Below, one piece after another: positions 25,553-36,234 of a stretch of 64,000 bases of DNA. The notes beneath the pieces were generated by a model. That model searched no databases and was not told where the DNA came from. It worked only from the letters and a program-made list of their open reading frames with translations. Origin of the DNA: Oryza sativa Japonica Group (Eukaryota; Streptophyta; Magnoliopsida; Poales; Poaceae); contig NC_089037.1 in the NCBI RefSeq assembly GCF_034140825.1, positions 1,089,501-1,153,500 of the forward strand, in the 5' to 3' direction. A program made the position numbers and the translations under genes. The number at the start of each line of letters is the position of its first letter. Positions within the stretch are counted from its first letter, which is position 1.

Positions 25553-25843
25553 GCTGCTGCTTCGCAAGATTAGAGACGACTGGTTCCTCCCATCCGTGCC
25601 GGAGTCCGAGCTCGAGCCCCTCCAACTCTCCAAGAGTTTGGCCCACGCCGGCGCCGGTGACGAGCGTGACGAGGTGGGGAAGACGACGGAAAAGCTGGCG
25701 TTGGGGACGGACGGACGGATCGGCGACGGAGTGGCACGGAATAAAGGAATTTGCTATCTCAGTGACAAAATCTGAAAGGAGTGTGTATTGAGTGGCTTGC
25801 CCTGAAAGGCCTACGAATTGGATATCAAATAATGAAATTTCTC
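25553..25843 (-). repeat. Right terminal inverted repeat of the MULE
   Basis: Inverse partner of 24801-25083. An open frame across this arm reads KIRDDWFLPSVPESELEPLQ, so captured coding sequence may have become part of the terminal repeat. That is inference. Confidence 0.88.
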
Positions 25844-25852
25844 GAGAGAACC

Positions 25853-26339
25853 CGAGGTAACACGTTTCTCTCGCAGTGGCACGCGTCGACCCAATCGCTG
25901 AAATTATTCACGTGGGCTGACAAGGTGAGGCCCAATTCAAGATACCACATGTCCCCAGGCCCATTCGGGAGGATTGAGACCCAATTTGCTTGGGACGGCC
26001 CGGCTTGGTTTTGATACCTGGGCCGACGAGATTAGGCCCATTTGGGTGTCAGTTTGCCCTTGCAATTTCAGGGATTCAGATAGTTGTCACATGCGAGTAC
26101 ACGGCAAGAACATGCCTCAAATCTGCCGCATTACGAGCAATTAATTAATTAGCTTTGATCTGGCTGATGATGAACAGCCGCTGATTCTCGTATAATCTCA
26201 AGAGGAAATCTCATGGGGTCATTAATGTTGACAAAGATCCTAAAAAAATATATAAATTAAATAATAAAAAATCTGAGCACAAGTGGTGGTGTCCGCGTGG
26301 GCGTAGAAGAAGAAGAAGAGTCCCATGGACGTGATCTGG
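25853..26339. other. Intergenic, no gene seen
   Basis: About 490 bp between the Mutator-like element and the SURP gene. It contains repeated GGCCCA-type motifs (25930-26040), common in plant promoters, and AT-rich DNA. No coding frame is supported. Confidence 0.5.
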
Positions 26340-26600
26340 TCAGCGATCACCGGCGGCGGCGGCGGCGGGGCGGGGGCGGAGGATGCGGCACTGCTCGGAG
26401 ACCTTCTGCTGGAGGTAATACGGGTGGAGGGGGTGGTCGCGGTCGAGGAATCCCCAGCGGCGGGCGTTGCGGGTGATCTTCAACAGCCGGAGCAGCAGCG
26501 CCTCCGCCATGTCGCCGTCCCGGTCACGCGCCACGAACCGCGCCACCCGCTCGATCCGCTGCCTCTCCTCCGCCGACGCCGACGCCGATGGCGCCTCCAT
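26340..26600 (-). CDS. Small SURP (SWAP) domain protein
   Basis: A single-exon frame of 86 aa made almost wholly of one SURP/SWAP module at about residues 14-70: RIERVARFVARD, then LLLRLLKITRNARRWGFL, then HPLHPYYLQQKV. The aromatic FL and HPYY positions match the fold used by splicing regulators such as SF3A1 and SWAP to contact SF1. The protein lacks the RS, G-patch or CID regions that normally accompany SURP, so it is much shorter than typical members. The start is the first ATG, with a TATA box about 95 bp upstream (GCTATAAAAG). It may be a nuclear splicing-related peptide or a retained fragment of a larger gene; the intact frame and promoter favour a real gene. Confidence 0.7.
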   Translation of the reverse strand: MEAPSASASAEERQRIERVARFVARDRDGDMAEALLLRLLKITRNARRWGFLDRDHPLHPYYLQQKVSEQCRILRPRPAAAAAGDR

Positions 26601-26690
26601 TGATCGTCTCGTCGGAATCCGCTTGAACAGATCGATTAGACGGGGGAGAGGAGATCGATCGGTTGATGGCGGGCGCTGCGATTTCCTAGC

Positions 26691-26700
26691 CTTTTATAGC
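26691..26700 (-). promoter_or_regulatory. TATA box of the SURP gene
   Basis: GCTATAAAAG on the minus strand, about 95 bp before the ATG at 26600, at a normal distance for a leader of about 60 nt. Confidence 0.6.
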
Positions 26701-26900
26701 GCGCGGAGAGGATGACTGGACGAGTGGCAATCTGTAGATTTGAAAGAGGCACGGAGAGCACTACAGGAAACAATTTTTAGCCTTTTATATCATCTCCATA
26801 TATGGCTTTTTTCGCATCCGTCCATCCGGGCCATATATGGCTTGTGTACGTGGGTTTACAAGGTAAAAGTGGCAGCTTTCTTCTAAAACAGTCAGGCCCT

Positions 26901-27048
26901 GGCCCTGTTTAGATTTTAATTTTTTTTCTTCAAACTTTCAACTTTTCCGTCACATCGAATTTTCCTATACAAACAAACTTTCAACTTTTCCGTCACATCA
27001 TTCCAAATTCTTCAAACTTTCAACTTTAGCGTGGAACTAAACACAGCC
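26901..27048. mobile_element. Small MITE with GGCCCTGTTTAG-type ends
   Basis: A 148 bp element starting GGCCCTGTTTAG and ending CTAAACACAGCC, with internal CAACTTTTCCGTCACATC repeats. Related copies occur at about 32433-32573, 42281-42418 and 42828-43075. The superfamily is not certain. Confidence 0.65.
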
Positions 27049-27149
27049 TAAAATTTCCCCCTCCCCAATCGAAACCAGGCTTGATCGCGCTGCACTCTGA
27101 ATAACAGCGAGATTTAATTCCTCGTCGTCGCTACGAGTAATAATATATA

Positions 27150-27385
27150 CTCTCTCCGTCTCAAAAAAAGGCAAACCCTGGGTTTCCGTGTCCAACTTTG
27201 ACTGTCCGTCTTATATGAAATTTTTTTATAATTCGTATTTTCATTGTTGTTAGATCATAAAACATGATTAATATTTTAGGCGTGACTTATCTTTTTAATT
27301 TTTTCATATTTTTTTAAATAAGACGGACGATCAAACGTTAAGCACGGAAACCAGGGTTTGTCTTTTTTTTTTTTGACGGAGGGAG
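27150..27385. mobile_element. Stowaway-like MITE
   Basis: A 236 bp element with CTCTCTCCGTC at the left and GACGGAGGGAG at the right, flanked by TA (27148-27149, 27386-27387). Inner motifs such as CGTCTTAT and AATAAGACG are shared with the copies at 59292-59533 and 62904-63139. Confidence 0.82.
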
Positions 27386-27565
27386 TAGTTATGCAGGTAG
27401 ATACGCCCTGATTCTATCAGTGAAATCGAGAGGACAAAAATGGCGACTCATTGGCATTGATCACTGAACGATGAACCAACCAGTAGCGAATATTTTACAT
27501 GGTCGTGCAAGGAGCAAGTATTTTTCTTCTACCCAAATAACAGATGATCATGGCAGAGTGAAGAA

Positions 27566-30500
27566 TCACAGGCACCAGCACCAGCAGGAGATTGAGGAAG
27601 GTATGTGCCCGGTTTTCCGGATCTGAGCCGCCTGCTCTTCAGTTCTTGCTGCTTCTTGGTTCTTCCTGGACTCAGCGGCCTCCCTCCTCGCCTCTGCCTT
27701 GTGCCTTGCAGCTGCCAACTTGCTCGAAAGCCTGTCCTGCTCGCGAGCTCTCTTGATCTCTATCTTTGCCTGCAATTCAGTCAGAGGTAGGTGATTGTCA
27801 GAAATTGAAATTGCCTGAAGCTTCTTGGGTTTCTGTTCAATTCTGTGTCTTGGACTTGGATAGATGTGTCATGAGATAAACTCATAAACAGTCCCATTCC
27901 AATGCAGAATAAGACACTTTTGGTGCTAATGATGTACTCCTAGCCCTTTTGCAGAGAAAGTTTAATGATTTTGACAAGTTACTGAAGCTATTTTATCCAG
28001 TGATAAAAACTAGGAAACTGCATATATTGGCCTGGTTGAAGAGTATACATGGTATCATCATCAAAATAATCAAAGGGAGATCGATGGTCTACCTCCATCC
28101 TCTTCATTTCAGCTTCAATTTTTGCTTTCTGGTGGTTTTCCCAAGCTTGAATCTTTACCTCTTCCCTCTGAAACCTAGAATTGCAGGGTAGGAGAAAAAA
28201 GAAAGATAAACATGCTGTCAGGGAAATGTGCAAATTCTTCAGATAAGCCTAGCAATATGAAGTTTTGATTTCCTTGCCATGCGTTATATTTCTACGAGAT
28301 GGGCTACCCTAGTTGTTCTTAAATCTTAATATTAATCAATGCAAGCTTGCATGTTTTCCCTACTTAATCCTGATTTGAGAATTATCACATTACAAGCTCA
28401 CTAGTATCTGTTAGTAGATAGCCAAGAATGAGCACACACCTTGCAAGATATTTTGCTTTCTCTGCCTCCTCCCAATCTGCAGCACGAGCCTCTCTGTCGA
28501 TTTCTACAGCCTTGTCGGTTATGACATTTGCGAAACTTGTTGTAGATTTCTCTTCCTTGCTAGCCCATGCAGCTATAGTTGTCTTTCCCAGCCGTTGGCC
28601 AAGATCCATGATTTCCTTTCTTGTATTCATTTGTAGTTCCTCCTCAGACATTTCCATCTTATTTGGACCAAATTCACCAATACTGATTTCTGCATTACGT
28701 TGTGGTGTTGGTGTCCGAGAGGAGGTTGGACTAGAAGCTATAATAGGAGTCCCAGTCCGAGAGGGCTCCTGGCTGGCAATAGGAGTCATTTCTGTGCCCA
28801 TGTCTCTCATCGAAACAGACCTAACTGCAGGAGCTGGTTCATCAACTATCGAAGCACTTTGTGCAGGATTAAATGAAATAGGCTGTGCGAGAGCTGCAAA
28901 CAAAATAGAACAGGACATTTCCGTCAGTGGCATACTGAATTTTACAAAAGGTAGAAGCATAGAGGAAACAAAATTTATTTGCTGTCATCTAAGAAGTATA
29001 AGCCAGAGAGATTTTGAATTATAGCAACTAGTAAGTGAAAGATAAACTATCCCTGGAATAGGCATTCACCCAACATACCGGAACTGTTCATTTAAATGGG
29101 CGATACATAAGGCACATAGACTTATAAGCAGGTTTATCTAATGAAAACAGATGGATTTGTTTGCTTTCTGATTTTATATTTAACAAATTTGTATATGAAT
29201 TATAATATTCCTCCTGTCATGAAAAACAGCTAAACATCAATTTCAGACCCTTTTTGCACCGGCTACTCACAATGTTACGTGTCTTCTCAATTCACTCTAC
29301 TCCACTTCAAATTTGCCTACCTAACACTACGAGTCTCCGAACAATACTTGGTTCAACCTAACAGTAACAGACTACATCACAAACAATCAGGAGAAATGCT
29401 AATTCAACCTCTTAACTTGCAGACAAAGATAGGCTGAAATTCTAGTCACACCAAACCACAGATGTGGCTCTCACAGGTCACTAGAACATCATCTAAAACT
29501 TCTTGATTACACCACAAATCCACAATCCTTATCAATTAAGATATTCAAGAGCACAAAAAGGAAATTAAAAAAGGCATGGTGAAGTTTCTTGCTTACCAAC
29601 TGAATTCTTCACCAAGGTTCCAGTGTTGATGGGGACCTCAGCAACCACCTTAGCAACGGCTGGAGGCCGGCTTACATGTTCAGGAAATGCCAGCGCCGAT
29701 TTCTTCGGCGCAGCCCCAGCTGCACTCCCCACACGGCCACCGCGGTTCGCCGTGGGGCTAGAAATCCACTTCTCTGCATCATCCCACTTCGACGGCGTCG
29801 GCCTAGAGAACGGTGGCAGCAAGGCGGTCACCGCCGCCGGCCTCTTCACCGTCGGCGGGCCCGACGAGCTGCTCTCGGAGTCGAAGCTGTCGTCGTCCTG
29901 AGCTCGGTTTCTTGATCTGTGGCCACTGTTGCTCGACATTTCGGTGGAGGTGGAGCACTCCATGCTCCCTGTTGACGCAATTAGCGATTTGGTGAATCCG
30001 TAAATGAGAATGATTGAGCTGTGCAACACCATTTCTGGGGTAGTGGACTTACTCTGGTCGTCCAGCTCGCCGGAATCGTTGGCCTCAGGCGATGTGTCCT
30101 CCCCGTTGTGCTGATTTTTCTCTAGTCCGAGAAGCATTGCTCGTAGCTTAGCTGGGGAGAATCCACCCGACTGGAGCAGGAAGAGGAAAGAAGGAAAGAT
30201 TTTAGTGGAAGCTGAAAGAAATTGGGGAAAGCTGTGGTGAATCAAATCAGTAAATGAGGCAAAATTAACTGCGAAAATTGCCAAATTCCGACGGAATCAC
30301 AGCAGAATGGACAAAAGGATCCAAACTTTTTAGTGAAGTGTGCACTCAGATAACCCAACCTATCTCAATCCCCTCCTTACCAAAGCCAACATTTGAAAGC
30401 TATGGCACAGAAAGCATCACAGAAATTGAGACAAAACTGGCAGAGCAGTGACCCGGTAGAGCAGCAAACAGGATAAAAGCCCGCAAACTTTTCAGCAAAA

Positions 30501-31059
30501 TGCGCGCCGAATTAGCCACACAGGCGATCGTTCCAGGCCTGAACATTGTTGGCCAGTGGCCACCACCACAAAAGTACAGTGCCGACCAAAATGTCAAGGC
30601 GAATTTGAGAGGAGAATGGAAGAGACGAAAAGGAGCACTGCAGGGGAATCTATCAACGGCAATATCCCGACCAATCGATGAGAAAACATCGAGTTCAGCA
30701 ATGGCAGGCGTGCCTGCTTTCCAAGAATATTAGCAATCATTAAAAAGGACACACCTCCAGTACGAAGAACAGCACAACTCCACGATGAAGGAATCGAGCA
30801 AAATTTACCAAATCGAAGCAAGATAAGTGGCGCTAATGCCTAGTATTTCAGTTCCAGCCATCGAAGGCGAGAGGCGCCATGGACTCGGAGATGAGCTCGG
30901 ACTCCGAATGGGTGCAGACCGCCAAGAAAGAAGAAGAGCAAACCAAGAAGAAGAAGAAAGTCGAAAAATCCGGGAAGAAAGAGCAAATTCACACGGGAAT
31001 CGCGGGGAGGAGGCCACCTGACGTTGGAGCGGGGGGCCGTGGATGCGCTCGTACTCCAT
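27566..31059 (-). CDS. Remorin with long N-terminal region
   Basis: A plant plasma-membrane scaffold protein of nanodomains. Six exons on the minus strand give 423 aa: 31018-31059, 30053-30170, 29597-29968, 28440-28893, 28093-28174, 27566-27769. The start MEYERIHGPP and SGGFSPAKLRAMLLG, the segment KWDDAEKWISSP at about residues 114-125, and EPSRTGTPI match the long-N-terminus remorins (group 6 type). The C-terminal remorin domain, about residues 310-418, shows DWEEAEKAKYLAR, REEVKIQAWENHQKAKIEAE and EEQAAQIRKTGHIPSS, then a Cys-rich tail CWCWCL expected to be S-acylated for membrane anchoring. The N-terminal half is acidic and Ser-rich and probably disordered. All exon phases agree. Confidence 0.94.
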
Positions 31060-31273
31060 TAATGGCGTGCGCGGCCTGAATCGGTTGGTGGTGGCGAGAT
31101 GGCGTGGGAGTTGGGGAGAGGAGAGGAGACAAGAAGCTTGGAAGGGGGAGTGGGATGTTAGTGGACTTTGCGATTTCGTGCTATGCTAGTGTATATATGA
31201 TCTATTTGTACCGTATTATAGTGTGGTTAGTGGTAGTGGGGCTCATTAAGCTGATTAATTAAGGCTTCCCTTA

Positions 31274-31512
31274 GGCTGAGTTCGGATGGGGGAGATGGGA
31301 ACCCAACTTCTGCGCACGGAAAACGGAGCAGTCCATTAACACGTAATTAATTAAGTATTAGCTATTTTTTTTCAAAAAGGGATTAATTTGATTTTTTTAA
31401 GCAACTTTTGTATAGAAACTTTTTACAAAAAATACACCGTTTAGCAGTTTGAAAAACGTGCACGCGGAAAACGAGGGAAAGGGGATGGGAAAAGGTGAAT
31501 GCGAACACAGCC
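31274..31512. mobile_element. Tourist-like MITE, TTA duplication
   Basis: A 239 bp element with GGCTGAGTTCG at the left and CGAACACAGCC at the right, flanked by TTA (31271-31273, 31513-31515). The size and TTA duplication fit Tourist (PIF/Harbinger) elements. It lies about 215 bp upstream of the remorin start codon. Confidence 0.85.
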
Positions 31513-32432
31513 TTAGTGCTGATTTGGTTGGATCCTTTCTTCCTTGTTTCGTGAAAGACTATTATTTAGTCTATAATAGGATAATAGTTTTTTTTTTGTT
31601 GCAATGTGCTTGGATTTGGAGCAAATTACACAAGCATTTTTTATGAGGCATTTTTATCGATAGCAATATGCTCACCATATATATACCAATTCTGCCGTGA
31701 AGTGTTTTACAATGTTCTAATGGGTAAAAGAACTAATTTAAGCCGTTTTTTTTCTAATCTAATATCATACTACCACATCAACTACTAGTAAAAAATATTT
31801 TGCTAATAGCAGAAAATGATATCACTTCTACTGCGATAATACTAATACTCTGATGGAGGATATGTTTGTGAGAAACAATTAATTTATAGTTAGCTTTTAA
31901 AAATATAGAAAAGTTAGGCTTTATAGCTTTTCGTTTCTAGTTTATTTCTAAAATTTTATAACTACATTTTTTTAAAAAAATCTAGACAAAATGTTGAATT
32001 GTTTAGAGGAGCTTCTGGATTTGGGAGAAACTGCGGTTGTCAGAAACTCTTCTAACAAATCTGGACTATCATACCGTAGAAAGCACCATAAAGGTGCTCT
32101 ATTGCCATTCATATGTTTCCTATGTTACTTGACCCTGTTTGAATCTTATTTCATTTTCAATAATTGATATTTTTAGGTAATCAATATTTTGGACGTACTC
32201 TCTATTAAAAAGTCAACCTCTAACTACGAATATAAGTTGATTCTTTTTTTAAAAAAATACTACAGAGGTAGTAAGAGCGTGCCTGAAGGTAGGAGTCGAA
32301 GTTGTCACGCATGCCTCGACGTTGGAAGCGAGAAAACAGGCCTGAATGTAGCAATATCTCGAGCCGTACAACTTTGCCATTGCAGCAAGCAAGCGAGACA
32401 GACAAACGTGCTCTCCAAACTTCTTCAGGTTA

Positions 32433-32573
32433 GGGTGTGTTTTCATGCTAAAATTAAAAGTTTAATTAAAATTGAAACGATGTGATGGAAAGGTTGAAAA
32501 TTTGTGTGCAGAAAAATTTTGATGTTATGAAAAAATTAAAAAAAATTAAAAAAAGTTTGGAACTAAACCCAGC
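32433..32573. mobile_element. Small MITE related to 26901-27048
   Basis: About 141 bp starting GGGTGTGTTTTCATGC and ending GGAACTAAACCCAGC, with the family's inner motifs GATGTGATGGAAAG and GTTTGGAACTAAAC. Boundaries are approximate. Confidence 0.55.
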
Positions 32574-33419
32574 TTTACTTTTTAGTTCGAGTAAACAGGC
32601 CTGAGTGACTGCTACAGCTCCAACAAATAATTGTAGACAAACTGAATTATTGCTGCAGCTCTAACAAATTACTGCTACTTAATCCAACAGACTTTACGAG
32701 TTGTGTGACACTGTGACAGGAGATGCACGTGTGGAGGGCAATCTGAATCTCTGAATCTGAGTGACGTGCTAATTAATTATTAGTCCATTAATATGTGAAA
32801 GAAAACTTGGGTAGGACGAAAATATTTGTGTCATATAGTGATGAGACGTGACCGGAGAACCCTAGGGGCTCACATCAACGTGCAGCCCTAGCCAGTAGGC
32901 AGGCACATGCTTCAGCGTCCAGGCTCTTGTTGCAATACAATGCTCGGGTTTTTCGTTTACAACTCTATCCGTGCACATATTTCAGAACTACGAGAATACT
33001 CCGTTGTTCGTATATCTTATCTTTAGGCCATATTTATACTGAGATAAATGGAGTATAACTCAATGCTTAAGTTAGAGACATATTGTTTGTATATCTCTAA
33101 TATTCCTTCTATTTTTGATTTCTCAAGTTTCCCCCTGTGATATAAGTTACCACCCTTTGATCACTTAAATATAACTATTTCTAGTATTTAAATTTTATTT
33201 TAAAAGGATTGTTTCGTATCTAGACAACCTCCATCCGACTATCATCAATCGGGACAATTAATAAAGAGTAATATAGTTCTTTTATCTTTGTTTTTTATTC
33301 TCTATCAAAGTCTTCAGAAATAAATATACTCTCTCCATTTAAAAGTTTAAGATATATTTCTTTTATCATCAAGACCAAGAAAAAAAAACTCATCTACCAT
33401 ATGACAAATCAAGAAACTA

Positions 33420-33681
33420 CTCCTTTCGTTCCACTGACTAAGCTTGAGGTGCAGTCAAAGTTGTAACAATTTTTAAAACTAACTTTTAACTTTGAAATTC
33501 TTAAATACTACGATGTTTATAGTAACAAAATCACAATTATATGAAAGTAAATTCAAATATCAATCCAATGAAATATTTATCAAATAAATCTTAATTTATA
33601 ATGAAATATTTATCAAATAAATCTTAATTTTATAATGAATCTTAAAATGTGTGCGTGCCTTGTTCAGTGGGACGGAGAGGG
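33420..33681. mobile_element. Stowaway-like MITE, diverged
   Basis: The left end CTCCTTTCGTTCCACTGAC pairs with the complement of GTTCAGTGGGACGGAGAGGG at the right, flanked by TA on both sides. The inside is AT-rich and contains the local tandem duplication near 33600. Confidence 0.65.
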
Positions 33682-34909
33682 TACTTACATGCATGCAACC
33701 AATAAGTATTAAAATGACTTCTTATGTTTTAGTTAACAATTTAATTCGGTACATATAAACTATAAATATACCTATCTTATTTAAAAAACTAAAAAATTAA
33801 ATATACCTTAGATTAGATTTTTGGATGAATGATGTATTTTAGAACAAGGGAATGGTATTTGTTTGCACTTTCGTCGGTTGCAAACTTCTTTGAGACTGTC
33901 TTCCTAGCGTAAAAAGGAAATGCCATTTTCACCCTCTCAATTCCTCCCGTAAATGTTATGCAACGTATTTTTATTACACCATTTTCCATATATTGTTCAT
34001 GTTCCGTATCTTCTTTAAACAAAAACTTATGCCTGCTCTTTGGTTCATGCTCTTTGGCACGCCCTTTTCCAAAGGTGTATGATTAATTTTTGGGCGTGCA
34101 AACATTAGCTCAGGGAACATTATTCTTGCCTTCTTGGTTTCTGGTAGCAAAAGCATTTCAATGTCAGCAATTTTTTTTAAGAAAAAATTCTGTCCTCCTT
34201 TAGAAACAGGTGGACGTGTTCTACTACTACCTGACAAATGACAACAAGGATCTGCATGGGCAGCTAATCAAGCATAAATTGCTCCGACAAAGATGCCTAA
34301 TTGTTTCTTAGTGGGAAGCACAGATAAGAATGCTAAATGCTCAACTTGCTGATATCTAGTACTGTTGTTTCGCATTCCTGGTCAGTGTTCTCCTTCCATG
34401 GCTAACATCATAGGATAATCAGTGGGTTAGGTTCATGTAATTATGCAATCACCTAATGATAGGCAATACATGACTTTGACCAAAAAGGGTGGCTTTGCTT
34501 AGTTGTCCCGATTAGAAGAAGTGTAGTTGTGGTGTGTTTTCTAGGCAAAGTATTGATGTTTACAAATGGCAATGAACTGTGTACATCAGATAAACAGGAA
34601 CAGATATGAGAGCTAATCAATGAATTCAGCTACAACTACTAGCCTACTACGTAAATTACGGACAATGGAATTTAGTTTAGAGATGATCCCAATGTTAACC
34701 GAGTACTTTTTTTAATGATCAAGCAACATAGGAGTAATAAACTACTCTAGCCACATTTCAGATTGAATCCAACCAGAAGGCACAAAAATGCAGTAATAAG
34801 CTTATCATGGATAAGGTGGCCAAGAACCATCTGCTACGAGCTAGTGGTAATTTATAATCAAAATCCATGCCGTCTGAATTCGAAATTTAAAGGGAGTAGC
34901 AAATTCAGG

Positions 34910-34960
34910 AGTGTAAGGCCGGCATTCGTTCAAAAAAAAAAAAAGAAGTGTAAGGCCGGC
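34910..34960 (+). mobile_element. Ultra-short LINE insertion with 14 bp duplication
   Basis: AGTGTAAGGCCGGC occurs at 34910-34923 and again at 34947-34960. Between them are only ATTCGTTC, 13 A and GA. The CGTTC before the A run equals the last bases of the LINE at 17.3 kb (CCGTTC plus poly(A)). This looks like target-primed reverse transcription that stopped after copying the tail and a few bases. Confidence 0.75.
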
Positions 34961-35375
34961 CGGCACCAACTACCTCCATAGTCCACTAATTCCTGCAAAC
35001 GCATAGGTCCCAAGTTGGGAGCTCAACGCATTTCTGGATGGTGATCTTCCAACTACCACTACATACTACTTTCCAAAATATAAGCGTGCAGGGTTGTCTT
35101 TGTAGGTTTTCACCTTTGTGTGTGGATGTTTGCTAAGCTACTCTAAGCTAGGCCATTTTCCCCAAATGTAATTCAGTGGTAAAGCATCATACTTCAGCCA
35201 GGAAAAATATATCACCGGCGAGTTACCGCTCGTTTTGTTAGCACTAATCAGTTCAGTAAAAACAGTTGGGGAAAAAACATTACCTGAATAATGTGTTAAG
35301 TGACCGTTGCTATGGCATCTAAAAAGAGTTTTTTTAGAACAGAGGGAGTAATTTGCTACTTTGGCATATAATTAA

Positions 35376-35906
35376 GGGAAAATTGCAAAAATCACCCCAT
35401 AAGTCATTTGAAGTTTGACATTCCACCCCATAAATTATTTTGTTGCAAATATCCACCCACCTACTCAATTTTGTTGCAAAAACCACCCCGGTAAACATAT
35501 GCTTAACCGAATCAACATATTTTTATAAAATGTGAGCCATCAATATGGCCTTTGCCAAAACTAAATACTTCTAGAGTATTCGTGATACATTTTTTGTGAG
35601 ATTCCACATATAAAATTGTTGACGAGAGCCTAAACATTGTTGCACTGAGTTTTGCTATATGCAAAAAAAAAATCAATCAAATATGGAAAATAAGTCTAAT
35701 GCAAGCACTTAGACAAGATTGACTTGGCTAGCTTAGCCTGTGGTAATCCTACATCAGCAATAACGAATTGATTCGGTTAAACACGTGCGCATTGGGGTGG
35801 TTTTTGAAACAAAACTTAGTAGCAGGTGGGTATTTACAACAAAATGACTTATAGGGTGGAATGTCAAAATTCAAGTGACTTTCGGGGTGGTTTTTGCAAT
35901 TTTCTC
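35376..35906. mobile_element. Non-autonomous Mutator-like element
   Basis: A 531 bp element with inverted arms of about 138 bp (35376-35515 and 35769-35906). They begin GGGAAAATTGCAAAAA and end TTTTTGCAATTTTCTC and share spaced CCACCCC/GGGGTGG blocks. A 9 bp duplication TATAATTAA flanks it (35367-35375 and 35907-35915). There is no coding capacity. The 9 bp duplication and long arms support a MULE; the AT-rich target makes chance slightly more likely than for the element at 24.8 kb. Confidence 0.82.
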
Positions 35907-36199
35907 TATAATTAATAACATGACCACAATAATGTTTCTGAAAGGAAAGGTGTAGGTGTAGCCGTTAATCAATGAATGAACAGTACCACTATCAGTGTAT
36001 ATGTCCCATTTACAACTACTGCGAGTCCCTGTCGACCCTGGTTAGCAAGGGTACTACGTTACCCTGCTGAACTGTACTGTACATGAGATACGTGTTGTCT
36101 GTCTGTGGTACAACTTACCAACTCCGCACTTGCTTAGAAGTCAATCATCCACGGTAACTACTCATCAGAAAATGCACTTCAATAAAAGAATCATGCATT

Positions 36200-36201
<2 letters not shown>

Positions 36202-36232
<31 letters not shown>
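36202..36232. repeat. (AC)n microsatellite
   Basis: About 15 uninterrupted AC units. It lies in intergenic DNA about 300 bp after the Mutator-like element and is likely length-variable. Confidence 0.95.

Positions 36233-36234
<2 letters not shown>

Larger units (their letters stand above)
24801..25843. mobile_element. Non-autonomous Mutator-like element (possible Pack-MULE)
   Basis: A 1043 bp element beginning GAGAAATTTCATTATTTGA and ending in its complement, flanked by a perfect 9 bp duplication GAGAGAACC (24792-24800 and 25844-25852). The inverted arms are about 285-290 bp (24801-25083 and 25553-25843) and roughly 95% identical, apart from one short replaced block. Long terminal repeats with a 9 bp duplication are the Mutator/MULE signature. 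No transposase is present. The GC-rich interior has open frames on the minus strand, for instance a segment reading GYVEVEDAGNFFSELPND, so it may be captured host sequence. Near-identity of the arms and the intact duplication suggest a fairly recent insertion. Confidence 0.9.
31516..35366. other. Repeat-rich intergenic region
   Basis: No supported gene in about 3.85 kb of AT-rich DNA. It holds MITE copies (listed separately), a tandem duplication of about 35 bp near 33560-33630 with unit AAATATTTATCAAATAAATC, and a miniature LINE insertion near 34.9 kb. Open frames on the minus strand at 33813-34237 have no recognisable domain and are adjacent in different frames. They could be a decayed coding fragment but are not called. 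Confidence 0.5.

Noticed and set aside
33300-33700. Tandem repeats as a CRISPR-like array
   Set aside because: Only two copies of an AT-rich unit inside a MITE-like element in a plant genome.
33813-34237. Two adjacent minus-strand frames as a small gene
   Set aside because: They are in different frames, have no motif, and show no splice sites that join them.
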